64,000 nucleotides of DNA, taken from NCBI GenBank assembly GCA_965248135.1, contig CBDFIN010000012.1:992001-1056000 (forward strand). Reading direction: 5' to 3'. Positions 26,466 to 34,945 of the stretch are shown one piece after another. Position numbers and translations under genes: made by a program. The first letter of the stretch is position 1. The number at the start of each line of letters is the position of its first letter. The notes below the pieces were generated by a model. The model saw only the letters and a program-made list of their open reading frames with translations. It was not told where the DNA came from and searched no databases. Source of the stretch: SZUA-100 sp965248135. GTDB taxonomy: Bacteria > Pseudomonadota > Alphaproteobacteria > Rhizobiales > Rhizobiaceae.

Positions 26466-28096
26466 CGGCAGATACGGCACTTCTTTCCGTCGAGGACTTG
26501 TCGGTCACCTTCGCCTCCGCCGGCAAGGTATCAACGGCCGTTGATCAAATCTCCTTCCATATCGACCAGGGCGAAACTGTCGCTCTGGTTGGTGAATCCG
26601 GCTCCGGCAAATCAGTCTCGGCGCTTTCGATCCTCAAGCTTTTGCCCTATCCGACCGCTGCCCATCCTTCCGGCAAAATATTTTTCAAGGGCGAAGACCT
26701 GCTCGATCGCGATGAGGCTGACCTACGCCGGGTGCGCGGTGATGATATCACCATGATCTTTCAGGAACCGATGACCTCGCTCAACCCGCTGCACACCATT
26801 GAGCGGCAAATCGGTGAAATTTTGCGCCTGCATCAAAACATGAGCGAAGACCAAGCGCGTGACCGCACGTTGGAGATGTTGCATCAGGTCGGCATTCACC
26901 AGCCGGAGCGACGGCTCGGTGCCTACCCGCATCAGCTTTCCGGCGGCCAGCGTCAGCGGGTGATGATCGCAATGGCGCTTGCCAATGAACCCGAGCTTTT
27001 GATCGCCGATGAACCAACCACGGCACTCGATGTTACGGTGCAGGCACAAATTCTCGAACTGTTGCAAGATCTGCAAAAAAAGCGTGGTCTTTCGATGCTG
27101 TTCATCACCCATGATTTGGGCATCGTGCGCAAGTTTTCCAACCGGGTCTGTGTGATGCAGGGCGGCAAGATTGTCGAGCAAGGGCCAACGGAAGAGATTT
27201 TCACCAATCCGCAACATGAGTACACCAAACATCTGCTCGCCGCTGAACCATCGGGCCAGCCGCCGGTATCTGACGAGACCGCGCCGGTGATCATGGAAGG
27301 TGATGATATCAAGGTGTGGTTTCCAATTCACGCCGGCTTTATGCGCCGGGTGGTCGACCACGTTAAGGCGGTCGACGGCATCGATCTGGTGTTACGCGAG
27401 GGGCAGACTTTGGGCGTTGTCGGTGAATCCGGATCGGGCAAAACCACCCTTGGGCTGGCGTTGACCAGGCTGATTTCATCACAAGGGAAGATCGGTTTCG
27501 TCGGCCGCAGCATCGATGAGTACTCGTTTAAGGATATGCGACCCCTGCGCACAGATATGCAAGTGGTGTTTCAGGACCCGTTCGGCTCACTCAGCCCGCG
27601 CATGTCGATCGCTGAAATCGTCGCCGAGGGCTTGTGTATTCATCGACCGGAGCAATCCGCTCGTCAACGCGATGAAACGGTCGCAGCAGCGCTCAGTGAG
27701 GTCGGGCTCGACCCGTCATCGATGCATCGTTATCCGCATGAGTTTTCCGGTGGCCAACGCCAGCGTGTTGCTATCGCCCGCGCCATGGTGTTGCAGCCGA
27801 AATTCATCATGCTCGACGAACCGACCTCGGCGCTCGATATGAGCGTCCAGGCCCAGGTCGTCGATCTGTTGCGCAAGTTGCAGATCGGGCACAATCTTGC
27901 CTATCTGTTTATCAGTCATGATCTGAAAGTCGTGCGGGCATTGGCCAATGAAGTGATTGTCATGCGCCATGGCAAAGTTGTCGAACAGGGATCGGCAGCA
28001 AAAATATTTGATGCACCTCAAACCGACTATACCAAGGCCCTTATGGCCGCCGCATTTAATCTGGAAGCGGCGCCGGCAGGCATTGTCAGCGAATAA
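26462..28096 (+). CDS. yejF: YejF-type dual-domain ABC transporter ATPase
   Basis: The 544-residue protein fuses two ATPase domains, as in YejF. The first has Walker A GESGSGKS, signature LSGGQRQRV and Walker B LLIADEPTTALD; the second has GESGSGKTT, the signature FSGGQRQRVAIARAM and FIMLDEPTSALD. Each half also carries the oligopeptide-type extension after the H-loop (FITHDLGIV, FISHDLKVV). It powers the YejBE channel from the cytoplasmic side. Its ATG overlaps the yejE stop as ATGA. Together the five genes make an oligopeptide importer. Confidence 0.95.
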   Translation: MTADTALLSVEDLSVTFASAGKVSTAVDQISFHIDQGETVALVGESGSGKSVSALSILKLLPYPTAAHPSGKIFFKGEDLLDRDEADLRRVRGDDITMIFQEPMTSLNPLHTIERQIGEILRLHQNMSEDQARDRTLEMLHQVGIHQPERRLGAYPHQLSGGQRQRVMIAMALANEPELLIADEPTTALDVTVQAQILELLQDLQKKRGLSMLFITHDLGIVRKFSNRVCVMQGGKIVEQGPTEEIFTNPQHEYTKHLLAAEPSGQPPVSDETAPVIMEGDDIKVWFPIHAGFMRRVVDHVKAVDGIDLVLREGQTLGVVGESGSGKTTLGLALTRLISSQGKIGFVGRSIDEYSFKDMRPLRTDMQVVFQDPFGSLSPRMSIAEIVAEGLCIHRPEQSARQRDETVAAALSEVGLDPSSMHRYPHEFSGGQRQRVAIARAMVLQPKFIMLDEPTSALDMSVQAQVVDLLRKLQIGHNLAYLFISHDLKVVRALANEVIVMRHGKVVEQGSAAKIFDAPQTDYTKALMAAAFNLEAAPAGIVSE

Positions 28097-28102
28097 AAGA
28101 CT

Positions 28103-29056
28103 GTGACCGTTCTTCTCGATATCAAGTTTGAGCAGATTTTTGGCCAGGTCGCGGCATTTGAAACCACAATGCCGGATCGCAGCATCACCCAATGGGCTGA
28201 TCTGAAGAACAGCCAGGATGATTTTGCCCGAGTTCGTTATGCTGTCGTATGGAATCCCGATCCCGGAATGCTTTCCAGCTTGCCGTCGCTTGAGGTGATT
28301 TTTTCAGCCGGCGCCGGTGTCGACCACATCTTTTGTGATACTGACTTGCCGCAACACCTTCCCATCATACGCTTTGTCGACCCGGATCTCACCAATCGCA
28401 TGAGCGAATGGGTGGTTCTGCAATGTTTGATGCACTTGCGTCAACAGCGCCAATACGACCTTCTTCAGCGCAACCATCAATGGCGGGAACTGCCACAGCC
28501 GATTGCCAGTGAGGTTCGTGTCGGTATCATGGGCCTTGGAAAACTGGGGCTTGATGCGGCGCGAAAGCTGATGGCAATGGGTTTTCAGGTGCAGGGCTGG
28601 AGCCGTAGGCAAAAAACCCATGAGGGGATAAGCTGTTTTGCTGGCGAGGAGGGCTTTGTGCCATTCCTGAACCAAACCGATATTCTGGTCTGCCTGTTGC
28701 CACTGACGCCGCAAACCAGGGGCATTATTGATGTTAAGTTAGTTGATCAACTTGGCAATGATGGGGTGATTAGGCCAGTGATCATCAATGCCGGCAGAGG
28801 AGGCTGTCATGATGAGGCGGCGCTTGTCGAGGCTCTTAAAGATGGCCGGCTTGGCGGCATTTCGCTCGACGTATTTGAGAAAGAACCGCTGGCCGCTAAC
28901 AGCCCGCTATGGGATTTCAACAACGCCATCTTAACCCCGCATGTGGCGGCGACATCGGATATTTTGGCGCTCGCCAGATACGTCGCCGGTCAGATCAAGC
29001 AACATGAACTGGGCAGGGGGCGGGACAATCAAGTTGATCTTGAGACCGGGTATTGA
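28103..29056 (+). CDS. D-2-hydroxyacid dehydrogenase, GhrA-like glyoxylate/hydroxypyruvate reductase
   Basis: This 317-residue protein has the Rossmann motif GIMGLGKLGLDAARKLMAMGF (in part at about residues 140-160) and the catalytic set of the 2-hydroxyacid dehydrogenase family: Arg in NAGRGG, Glu in DVFEKEPL and His in LTPHVAAT. The N-terminal half (VEVIFSAGAGVDHIF-like) resembles GhrA, which reduces glyoxylate and hydroxypyruvate. It starts with GTG 6 bases after yejF, so it may be cotranscribed with the importer. The true substrate is not fixed by sequence. Confidence 0.88.
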   Translation: MTVLLDIKFEQIFGQVAAFETTMPDRSITQWADLKNSQDDFARVRYAVVWNPDPGMLSSLPSLEVIFSAGAGVDHIFCDTDLPQHLPIIRFVDPDLTNRMSEWVVLQCLMHLRQQRQYDLLQRNHQWRELPQPIASEVRVGIMGLGKLGLDAARKLMAMGFQVQGWSRRQKTHEGISCFAGEEGFVPFLNQTDILVCLLPLTPQTRGIIDVKLVDQLGNDGVIRPVIINAGRGGCHDEAALVEALKDGRLGGISLDVFEKEPLAANSPLWDFNNAILTPHVAATSDILALARYVAGQIKQHELGRGRDNQVDLETGY

Positions 29057-29138
29057 CAGATCTAACGGCTGGCAATTTTTGAAAGTGCCTGCTAAGAGCC
29101 AGCCATAATGGCAGTCCCGCAAGTGAAGGAAACACCTC

Positions 29139-29576
29139 GTGACAAAGAGTATCTTGTTCCTCAACGGTCCTAACCTCAACTTACTGGGTCAACGGCAGAA
29201 AGATATCTACGGCAAGGACACACTCGAAGATATCGCCAAGCGATGCCGGTCGCTCGCCGGAGACTTCGATTTGGAGGTGAGATTTGAGCAATCAAATCAT
29301 GAGGGTCAACTGATTGACTGGATACATCAGGCACGCACCAACACCAGCGGCATTATTATCAATCCAGGCGCTTATTCGCATACCTCAATTGCACTGCTTG
29401 ATGCGCTGAATGCCTTTGACGGCGCGGTTTTGGAGGTTCATATCTCTAATATTCACAAGCGCGAGGAATTCCGCCATAAATCCTGTGTGTCGCTACGGGC
29501 CGACGGTGTGATGGCCGGTTTCGGTGTTGAGGGTTATGAACTGGCGTTGCGTCGCATGGCAACGCTCTTGGCATAA
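29139..29576 (+). CDS. aroQ: 3-dehydroquinate dehydratase, type II
   Basis: AroQ dehydrates 3-dehydroquinate to 3-dehydroshikimate in the shikimate pathway. The 145-residue type II enzyme shows FLNGPNLNLLGQRQKDIYG (the flexible lid with catalytic Arg and Tyr), INPGAYSHTSIALLDAL and EVHISNIHKREEFRHKS, where the His near the end is the general acid. GTG at 29139 is the start; no closer ATG fits. In many relatives accB and accC follow aroQ; here mnmA follows instead, after 139 bases. Confidence 0.95.
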   Translation: MTKSILFLNGPNLNLLGQRQKDIYGKDTLEDIAKRCRSLAGDFDLEVRFEQSNHEGQLIDWIHQARTNTSGIIINPGAYSHTSIALLDALNAFDGAVLEVHISNIHKREEFRHKSCVSLRADGVMAGFGVEGYELALRRMATLLA

Positions 29577-29715
29577 GCGGTTTACTCCGCCAGTTTGGCC
29601 ATTCTAAACGCGACCCACCTTGCCGAAACCCTTCCCGCATGCCATATCGGCAGGGTGCGGCAGGTGCCAAAGACGCCCTATGCCGCCAGTAATGTCAACT
29701 TATACGCCATATGCC

Positions 29716-30906
29716 ATGTCCAACAGCCTTGATCTTCCCGCAGCTCCCGAAAATACCCGCATTGTGGTGGCAATGTCGGGCGGCGTCGATTCATCTGTTG
29801 TAGCCGGTATCCTCAAGGCCGAGGGCTATGACGTGGTCGGCATGACCATGCAGCTTTATGACCACGGCGAGGCAACCCATAGAAAGGGAGCCTGCTGTTC
29901 GGGTCAGGACATTCATGACGCCAAGCGTGTGGCCGAGACCCTGGGCATTCCGCACTATGTGCTGAATTATGAGGAAAAGTTCCAGAAGTCGGTAATCGAC
30001 CCGTTCGCTACAAGTTATATGCATGGCGAAACGCCGATCCCTTGTGTCGCCTGCAATCAGACGGTTAAATTCAATGACCTCTTGGCCACCGCGCGCGAAT
30101 TGGGTGCGGCAGCACTCGCCACTGGACATTACATCTCAAGCCGCATGGCAGGAAATCGGCGGGGGTTGTTTAGGCCGGTCGATGCTGAACGTGACCAGAG
30201 CTATTTCCTTTTTACCACCACCCGCGAACAAATCGATTTTTTACGTTTTCCTCTCGGCGACAGGCCAAAGTCGGAGACCCGAGAACTTGCCCGCCAGATG
30301 GGTCTTTCGGTCGCTGACAAACATGACAGCCAGGATATCTGCTTTGTGCCCGAGGGACGGTATTCAGATATCATCTCGAAATTGAAGCCGGAAGCCGCCG
30401 AGCCGGGCGAGATTGTACACATTGATGGCCGCACGCTCGGCACCCACAAGGGCATCATCAATTATACTATCGGCCAGCGCCGTGGCATTGGCGTTGCCGT
30501 GGGTGAACCGCTTTTTGTTATTCACCTTGATGCGGCAAATGCAAAGGTGATCGTTGGACCCAGAATAGCGCTGGCGACCCACCGTTTGATATTGCGTGAT
30601 GTCAACTGGATTGGCGAGGGAAGTCTTCAAGAAGCCGTCGCTGAAAACAGGGAAATCCAGGCGCGGGTGCGTTCCACCCGACCGCCAAAACCGGCTACGC
30701 TGTCGAGCATCAATGGCGAGATCGGCGTAGAGTTGGCAAAGGGTGAAGACGGTGTCGCCCCTGGTCAGGCCTGTGTTTTTTATGAGGATGACGGTCCCCG
30801 CTCCCGCGTTCTTGGTGGCGGCTGGATTGAACGCTCGCAGCGCGAGGCAAAGGCGGAACAGGCATTAGCAAAAATTACTGCGGGTGCAGCGGTGGCAGAC
30901 GCCTGA
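29716..30906 (+). CDS. mnmA: tRNA-specific 2-thiouridylase
   Basis: MnmA puts sulfur on U34 of tRNA-Lys, -Glu and -Gln. The product is 396 residues from ATG 29716. The PP-loop SGGVDSSVVAG (residues 21-31) binds ATP. The catalytic cysteines are visible as CVACNQT (Cys110, Cys113) and SQDICFVP. The C-terminal beta-barrel has TIGQRRGIGVAVGEPLFV and the end PGQACVFY. ATG 29692 and a long frame from 29620 are alternatives, but 29716 gives the family-typical N-terminus just before the ATP site. Confidence 0.94.
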   Translation: MSNSLDLPAAPENTRIVVAMSGGVDSSVVAGILKAEGYDVVGMTMQLYDHGEATHRKGACCSGQDIHDAKRVAETLGIPHYVLNYEEKFQKSVIDPFATSYMHGETPIPCVACNQTVKFNDLLATARELGAAALATGHYISSRMAGNRRGLFRPVDAERDQSYFLFTTTREQIDFLRFPLGDRPKSETRELARQMGLSVADKHDSQDICFVPEGRYSDIISKLKPEAAEPGEIVHIDGRTLGTHKGIINYTIGQRRGIGVAVGEPLFVIHLDAANAKVIVGPRIALATHRLILRDVNWIGEGSLQEAVAENREIQARVRSTRPPKPATLSSINGEIGVELAKGEDGVAPGQACVFYEDDGPRSRVLGGGWIERSQREAKAEQALAKITAGAAVADA

Positions 30907-30978
30907 ACAGCAATCATGCTAATCGCCCTGCTCGGCAGACCCCAGAAGATGCAAAACCCAAAAGGAATTGGCATTGTG

Positions 30979-31962
30979 ATGAGCGGTGACAATAAGCTTG
31001 GTCCGATGTTAGAGGATGAGGGCATAATTCGGTTTTTGGCCGAAGCAACGGAATTTTATCCGCCCGGCGCAACCGATTTTTCCGTCGCGCAGCAGCGGCA
31101 GTTTTACCATCAACTTTGCGCGCATTTTCAACGGCCCCGGCCGGCGGGAGTGACCGTCACTGACGACACCGTCAGCGCCAATGGTATTAAAGTACCAATC
31201 CGGACCTATCTGCCGGCAGTGGATAACCCACCGGTAATGCTATATCTGCATGGTGGCGGCTTTATCCTGGGTAGCCTTGAAAGCCATGACGATATTTGCG
31301 CCGAAATTGCCGAGGGAGCAGGCGTAGCGGTGGTCGCAGTAGATTATCGTCTGGCGCCCGAGCACCCTTTTCCTGCAGCTTTTGATGATTGTGATGCGGT
31401 TTTAGAGGCCCTGCCCAAGCTGGCGGACATATCAGGTTTCAAAGCCGGCAAAACCATTATTGGTGGAGATAGCGCCGGCGGCAATCTTGCAGCAGCCCTT
31501 TGCCTTGCAGCCCGTGACCGGGGCGAGACTGCGATAAGGGGTCAGGTGCTTATTTATCCATCGCTTGGTGGCGACCGGTCGCGTGGTTCGTATATTACGC
31601 AGTCGAACGCGCCCGGTTTATCAACCGCCGATATTGACTATTATCATCACATCTATATCGGCAGCCCCGACAATGCCAATCATCGCAACAAACTGGCCTC
31701 GCCGCTGTTCGAGACCGACTATAAAGCTCTGCCACCGGCCTTTCTGGTAGCGGCAAGGTTCGATCCGTTGCACGATGATTGTCCGCAATTTGCCGACCGG
31801 CTGCATCGGGCGGGTGTCGCAGCAAGTGTCCGCGACGAACCATTGCTGGTGCACACTTTTTTGCGGGCCCGGCATATCAGCAAGGCGGCGTCGCAAAGCT
31901 TCAATGCCATTATGGAGGCCGTCCATTTCCTTGCCCATAAAGGACATTTGCCGCCGGGCTGA
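30979..31962 (+). CDS. HSL-family alpha/beta-hydrolase (esterase)
   Basis: The 327-residue product is a hormone-sensitive-lipase-type esterase. The oxyanion-hole motif HGGGF is at residues 91-95, the nucleophile elbow GDSAGG has Ser165, and Asp (in FDPLHDD) and His (in VHTFL) complete the triad near the C-terminus. The segment VDYRLAPEHPFPAA is a family hallmark. I take ATG 30979, with AAGGAA upstream, over 30916 because the extra residues have no counterpart in the family. The substrate is probably a short-chain ester. It lies between mnmA and recR with no evident functional link. Confidence 0.9.
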   Translation: MSGDNKLGPMLEDEGIIRFLAEATEFYPPGATDFSVAQQRQFYHQLCAHFQRPRPAGVTVTDDTVSANGIKVPIRTYLPAVDNPPVMLYLHGGGFILGSLESHDDICAEIAEGAGVAVVAVDYRLAPEHPFPAAFDDCDAVLEALPKLADISGFKAGKTIIGGDSAGGNLAAALCLAARDRGETAIRGQVLIYPSLGGDRSRGSYITQSNAPGLSTADIDYYHHIYIGSPDNANHRNKLASPLFETDYKALPPAFLVAARFDPLHDDCPQFADRLHRAGVAASVRDEPLLVHTFLRARHISKAASQSFNAIMEAVHFLAHKGHLPPG

Positions 31963-32010
31963 TGTGGCCAATATGATGGTATAAACAAGCGAATCGCAGT
32001 AAGAAAAACA

Positions 32011-32616
32011 ATGTCCAGACGCGCCACAGGCCCCGAACTTGAGCGGGCCATCCAAATGTTATCGAAGCTGCCGGGCCTTGGGCCCCGCTCGGCCCGACGG
32101 GCTGCTCTTCATCTGGTCAAGAAAAAACAACAATTGCTGGTGCCGCTTGCGGCTGCGCTGCAGGAAGTGGCCGAAAAGGTCATCACCTGCTCAACCTGCG
32201 GCAACGCCGATACGCAAGACCCTTGCACATTGTGCCGTGATCCACGCCGTGACCAGACCACAATCGTTGTCGTTGAAGATGTCTCAGACCTTTGGGCGCT
32301 CGAACGGGCATCAGCAATCAATGCGTCCTATCATGTGCTGGGCGGTCGGCTTTCGCCGCTGGACGGCATCGGACCGGATGATCTGGCCATTGCGCCATTG
32401 ATCGACCGGGTGGCTAAGGCAGGTGTGAAAGAGATTATCATCGCGGTCAATGCAACGGTCGAGGGCCAAACGACAGCGCATTATATCACCGACCAGCTTG
32501 AAGAGATGGATGTCGCCATTTCCAGGTTGGCGCATGGCGTGCCGGTGGGTGGTGAACTCGATTATCTCGACGAGGGCACGCTTTCTGCCGCCATGCGGGC
32601 ACGGACCAAGTTTTGA
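32011..32616 (+). CDS. recR: recombination mediator protein RecR
   Basis: RecR acts with RecF and RecO to load RecA at single-strand gaps. The 201-residue protein has the helix-hairpin-helix at the start (LSKLPGLGPRSARRAALHL), a four-Cys zinc finger (Cys60, Cys63, Cys72, Cys75), a Toprim domain from about residue 80 (IVVVEDVSDLWALE), and the C-terminal Walker-B-like part with ISRLAHGVPVGGELDYLDEGTL (in part). In many bacteria dnaX-ybaB precede recR; here an esterase gene precedes it. Confidence 0.96.
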   Translation: MSRRATGPELERAIQMLSKLPGLGPRSARRAALHLVKKKQQLLVPLAAALQEVAEKVITCSTCGNADTQDPCTLCRDPRRDQTTIVVVEDVSDLWALERASAINASYHVLGGRLSPLDGIGPDDLAIAPLIDRVAKAGVKEIIIAVNATVEGQTTAHYITDQLEEMDVAISRLAHGVPVGGELDYLDEGTLSAAMRARTKF

Positions 32617-32632
32617 TGGAGCAAGTGGCGCA

Positions 32633-32842
32633 ATGAGCCAGACAGACGATCAGCGCATCACCGAATTGGAAATGCAAATTGCAGAGCAAAACCGGACAAT
32701 TGACGAATTGAACGAGGCCCTAGCCGGCCAGTGGAAACAACTGGATCGTCTGGAAAGAACGGTAAAGCGGCTTGGCGAACAACTCCTGTCGCTTGAGGAT
32801 ATGGCTTCGCAAACTAAAATTACCAAACCGCCACATTTTTAG
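32633..32842 (+). CDS. slyX: SlyX-family protein
   Basis: This 69-residue protein is almost entirely a coiled coil of heptads (ITELEMQIAEQNRTIDEL then WKQLDRLERTVKRLGEQ), the SlyX pattern, and ends in TKITKPPHF, close to the PPHY-type tail of the family. The function of SlyX is not known. ATG 32633 lies 16 bases after recR. It converges with ligC, whose stop is 21 bases beyond. Confidence 0.92.
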   Translation: MSQTDDQRITELEMQIAEQNRTIDELNEALAGQWKQLDRLERTVKRLGEQLLSLEDMASQTKITKPPHF

Positions 32843-32863
32843 AAAGATAAACTGCCTGCCAAA

Positions 32864-33808
32864 TTAGCTCATGCTCTTTTCCAGCCGGTCAAGGGTTTTC
32901 ATTGCCGGCAAACATTGCGCCACGCTGCCATTGGGTTCGCGATCTTCTCTAATGGCGGAAACGAACTCCCGGTCAATCAGTTCAATACCGTTGGAGGATA
33001 CCGCAACACCGGATAGATCGACCGGATTTTCGCGCCCGTCGACCAGATCGTCATAGCGGGCAATCCACGTCCCCTCCTCGCAGATATAGCGGAAGAAAGT
33101 GCCAAATGGACCATCATTATTGAACGACAGGGAGAGCGTACAAATTGCACCGGAAGGCGTCTTCATGCCGATTGACATATCCATGGCGATGCCCAGCTCG
33201 CCGTGTTTTGGTCCTTGCAGCCCATAGACGTCGCTTGCCGTCTCGCCCGTTTGATACTGGAACAGATCAACCGTGTGGCAGGCATGATGCCATAAAAGAT
33301 GATCGGTCCAGCTGCGCGGTTTGCCCAGCGCGTTCATGTTGGTGCGGCGGAAAAAATAGGTCTGCACGTCCATTTGCTGGATGTGGATTTCACCCTTCTT
33401 GATCCTGTTGTGGATCCACTGATGTGACGGGTTGAAGCGGCGGACATGGCCGGCCATGGCGATTTTGCCGCTTTCCTTTTGAACACGCACAAGTTCTGCA
33501 GAATCGGCCAGATTGTCGGCCATCGGAATTTCTACAAGCACGTGTTTGCCGGCCTTAAGACACTGGATTGTCTGGGCGGCGTGGACCTGTGTCGGAGTGG
33601 AAAGGATCACCGCATCGACGTCATCACGGGCCAGGCTGGTGGCCAGATTGTCGGTGGCGTGGGCAATGCCGCGCTCACTTGCAAAGGCCGAGATCTCGTC
33701 AAGCTCACGGCCAACTATGGAGGTTACTTCAACGCCTTCAATCGATGCCAGTGCATCAAGATGTTTCACACCAAACGCACCGGCAGCACCAGCCACACAA
33801 ATTTTCAT
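32864..33808 (-). CDS. ligC: 4-carboxy-2-hydroxymuconate-6-semialdehyde dehydrogenase (LigC-like)
   Basis: The 314-residue Gfo/Idh/MocA-family protein matches LigC of the protocatechuate 4,5-cleavage pathway by eye along most of its length: KICVAGAAGAFGVKHLDAL at the N-terminal dinucleotide site, the block DDVDAVILSTPTQVHAAQ, HVRRFNPSHQWIHN, QMDVQTYFFRRTNMNALG and SWTDHLLWHHACHTVDLF. LigC oxidises the ring-cleavage product of protocatechuate to 2-pyrone-4,6-dicarboxylate. It follows the DUF1932 gene by 3 bases. The rest of the pathway (ligAB, ligI, ligJ, ligK) is not in the window. Confidence 0.9.
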   Translation of the reverse strand: MKICVAGAAGAFGVKHLDALASIEGVEVTSIVGRELDEISAFASERGIAHATDNLATSLARDDVDAVILSTPTQVHAAQTIQCLKAGKHVLVEIPMADNLADSAELVRVQKESGKIAMAGHVRRFNPSHQWIHNRIKKGEIHIQQMDVQTYFFRRTNMNALGKPRSWTDHLLWHHACHTVDLFQYQTGETASDVYGLQGPKHGELGIAMDMSIGMKTPSGAICTLSLSFNNDGPFGTFFRYICEEGTWIARYDDLVDGRENPVDLSGVAVSSNGIELIDREFVSAIREDREPNGSVAQCLPAMKTLDRLEKSMS

Positions 33809-33811
33809 CTT

Positions 33812-34756
33812 TTACTCCTCGTAATTTTCGCTATGCAGCCTTGCAAGAATTTGATCGGCACGCAATCCAACAGCGCTTTTCTTTGCAGTAAGTTTCATTT
33901 CGCCAACCCGATATTGCCACCGGACAATCGCACTGGTCATATCATTGGGCACCTTAAGCTCGGCCACGGTTTTTGCCACTTCCCGCATTTCCTCGGCCCT
34001 GCGGATACCATGCCTCATGCTGCGCTCCAGCATATGGGCAGAACGCTTTGACCAGTCAAATCCAGGATAGGAATTTTCAAGCGAACGCAAGACATCGTCT
34101 TCAACCCCGGCGGTTCTGGCCGACAATAGACATTCAAGTGTCAGTGCTTCAAGCCCCTTGACCATTACACTTCGCAGCATTTTGATGGTCGAGGCGCGAC
34201 CCACCTCGCCCCTAACCAGGGTTGCGTTCATGCCAAGCGTTCGTAGCAACGTCAAGGCGGCATCAGCATGCGGACTGCTGATCAGCAGCGGGACATTTTG
34301 CAGTTTTGGCCCGACAGACGCCATAACGGCAGTATCAACATAACTCCCACCTGCTGTTTCGACCGTTGCAGCAGCCCGCTGCTTAGTCGCTGGAGAGCAC
34401 GAATTGCAGTCGAAATAGAAGGCTCCGTGGCGAATGTGGGGGGCGGTGGCAAGTGCTGCGGCTTCGGCCTGAGCTGCGGTAACCAGCGAGAATACAATAT
34501 CGGCATTGGCAAGGTTTTCAGCCGGTGACGAAACGCCCTTTATTCCGGCGATTTCATAATCGGCATATTTGGCCGCAACGACCTCATCATCCGCATCGTC
34601 GGTCTTGATATCATAAGCGCTGATGACGATGGCCGGATTGCGGTCGCGCCAGCCGGCGGCAAACACCTGGCCCGCCTCACCAAATCCGGTTATCGCAATT
34701 CTTGCACCTATCTTGCCCGGTTGTTGAATAATATGGTCATCGGTTTGGTCTGTCAT
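33812..34756 (-). CDS. NAD(P)-dependent dehydrogenase with DUF1932 C-terminal domain
   Basis: The 314-residue protein has an N-terminal Rossmann domain (ARIAITGFGEAGQVFAAGW) like 6-phosphogluconate/3-hydroxyisobutyrate dehydrogenases, and a C-terminal helical DUF1932 domain (about residues 190-265) with STIKMLRSVMVKGLEALTLE. The segment FDCNSCSPATKQ and the catalytic-type Lys in STIKM fit the family. Its reaction is not established. It sits 3 bases before ligC in the same operon and divergent from pobA, which points to aromatic-acid degradation. I recall similar genes in protocatechuate meta-cleavage clusters but cannot confirm it here. Confidence 0.85.
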   Translation of the reverse strand: MTDQTDDHIIQQPGKIGARIAITGFGEAGQVFAAGWRDRNPAIVISAYDIKTDDADDEVVAAKYADYEIAGIKGVSSPAENLANADIVFSLVTAAQAEAAALATAPHIRHGAFYFDCNSCSPATKQRAAATVETAGGSYVDTAVMASVGPKLQNVPLLISSPHADAALTLLRTLGMNATLVRGEVGRASTIKMLRSVMVKGLEALTLECLLSARTAGVEDDVLRSLENSYPGFDWSKRSAHMLERSMRHGIRRAEEMREVAKTVAELKVPNDMTSAIVRWQYRVGEMKLTAKKSAVGLRADQILARLHSENYEE

Positions 34757-34945
34757 CGGCGCCTGCGCTGGCCTTTTGTCAGTTTCATTTCATTGTTTAT
34801 TTTCAAGGTGCACGGCGTCAAGCGAATTCCATTTGTTTTCCGCAATCGTCTTTGCAATGATACCGTCGCCCGCTTAACAAGCATCATCACGACGAGAGCC
34901 CAAAATTATCAGTTTGCGGGTTAACAATAAAAAAGAGGATCAACG

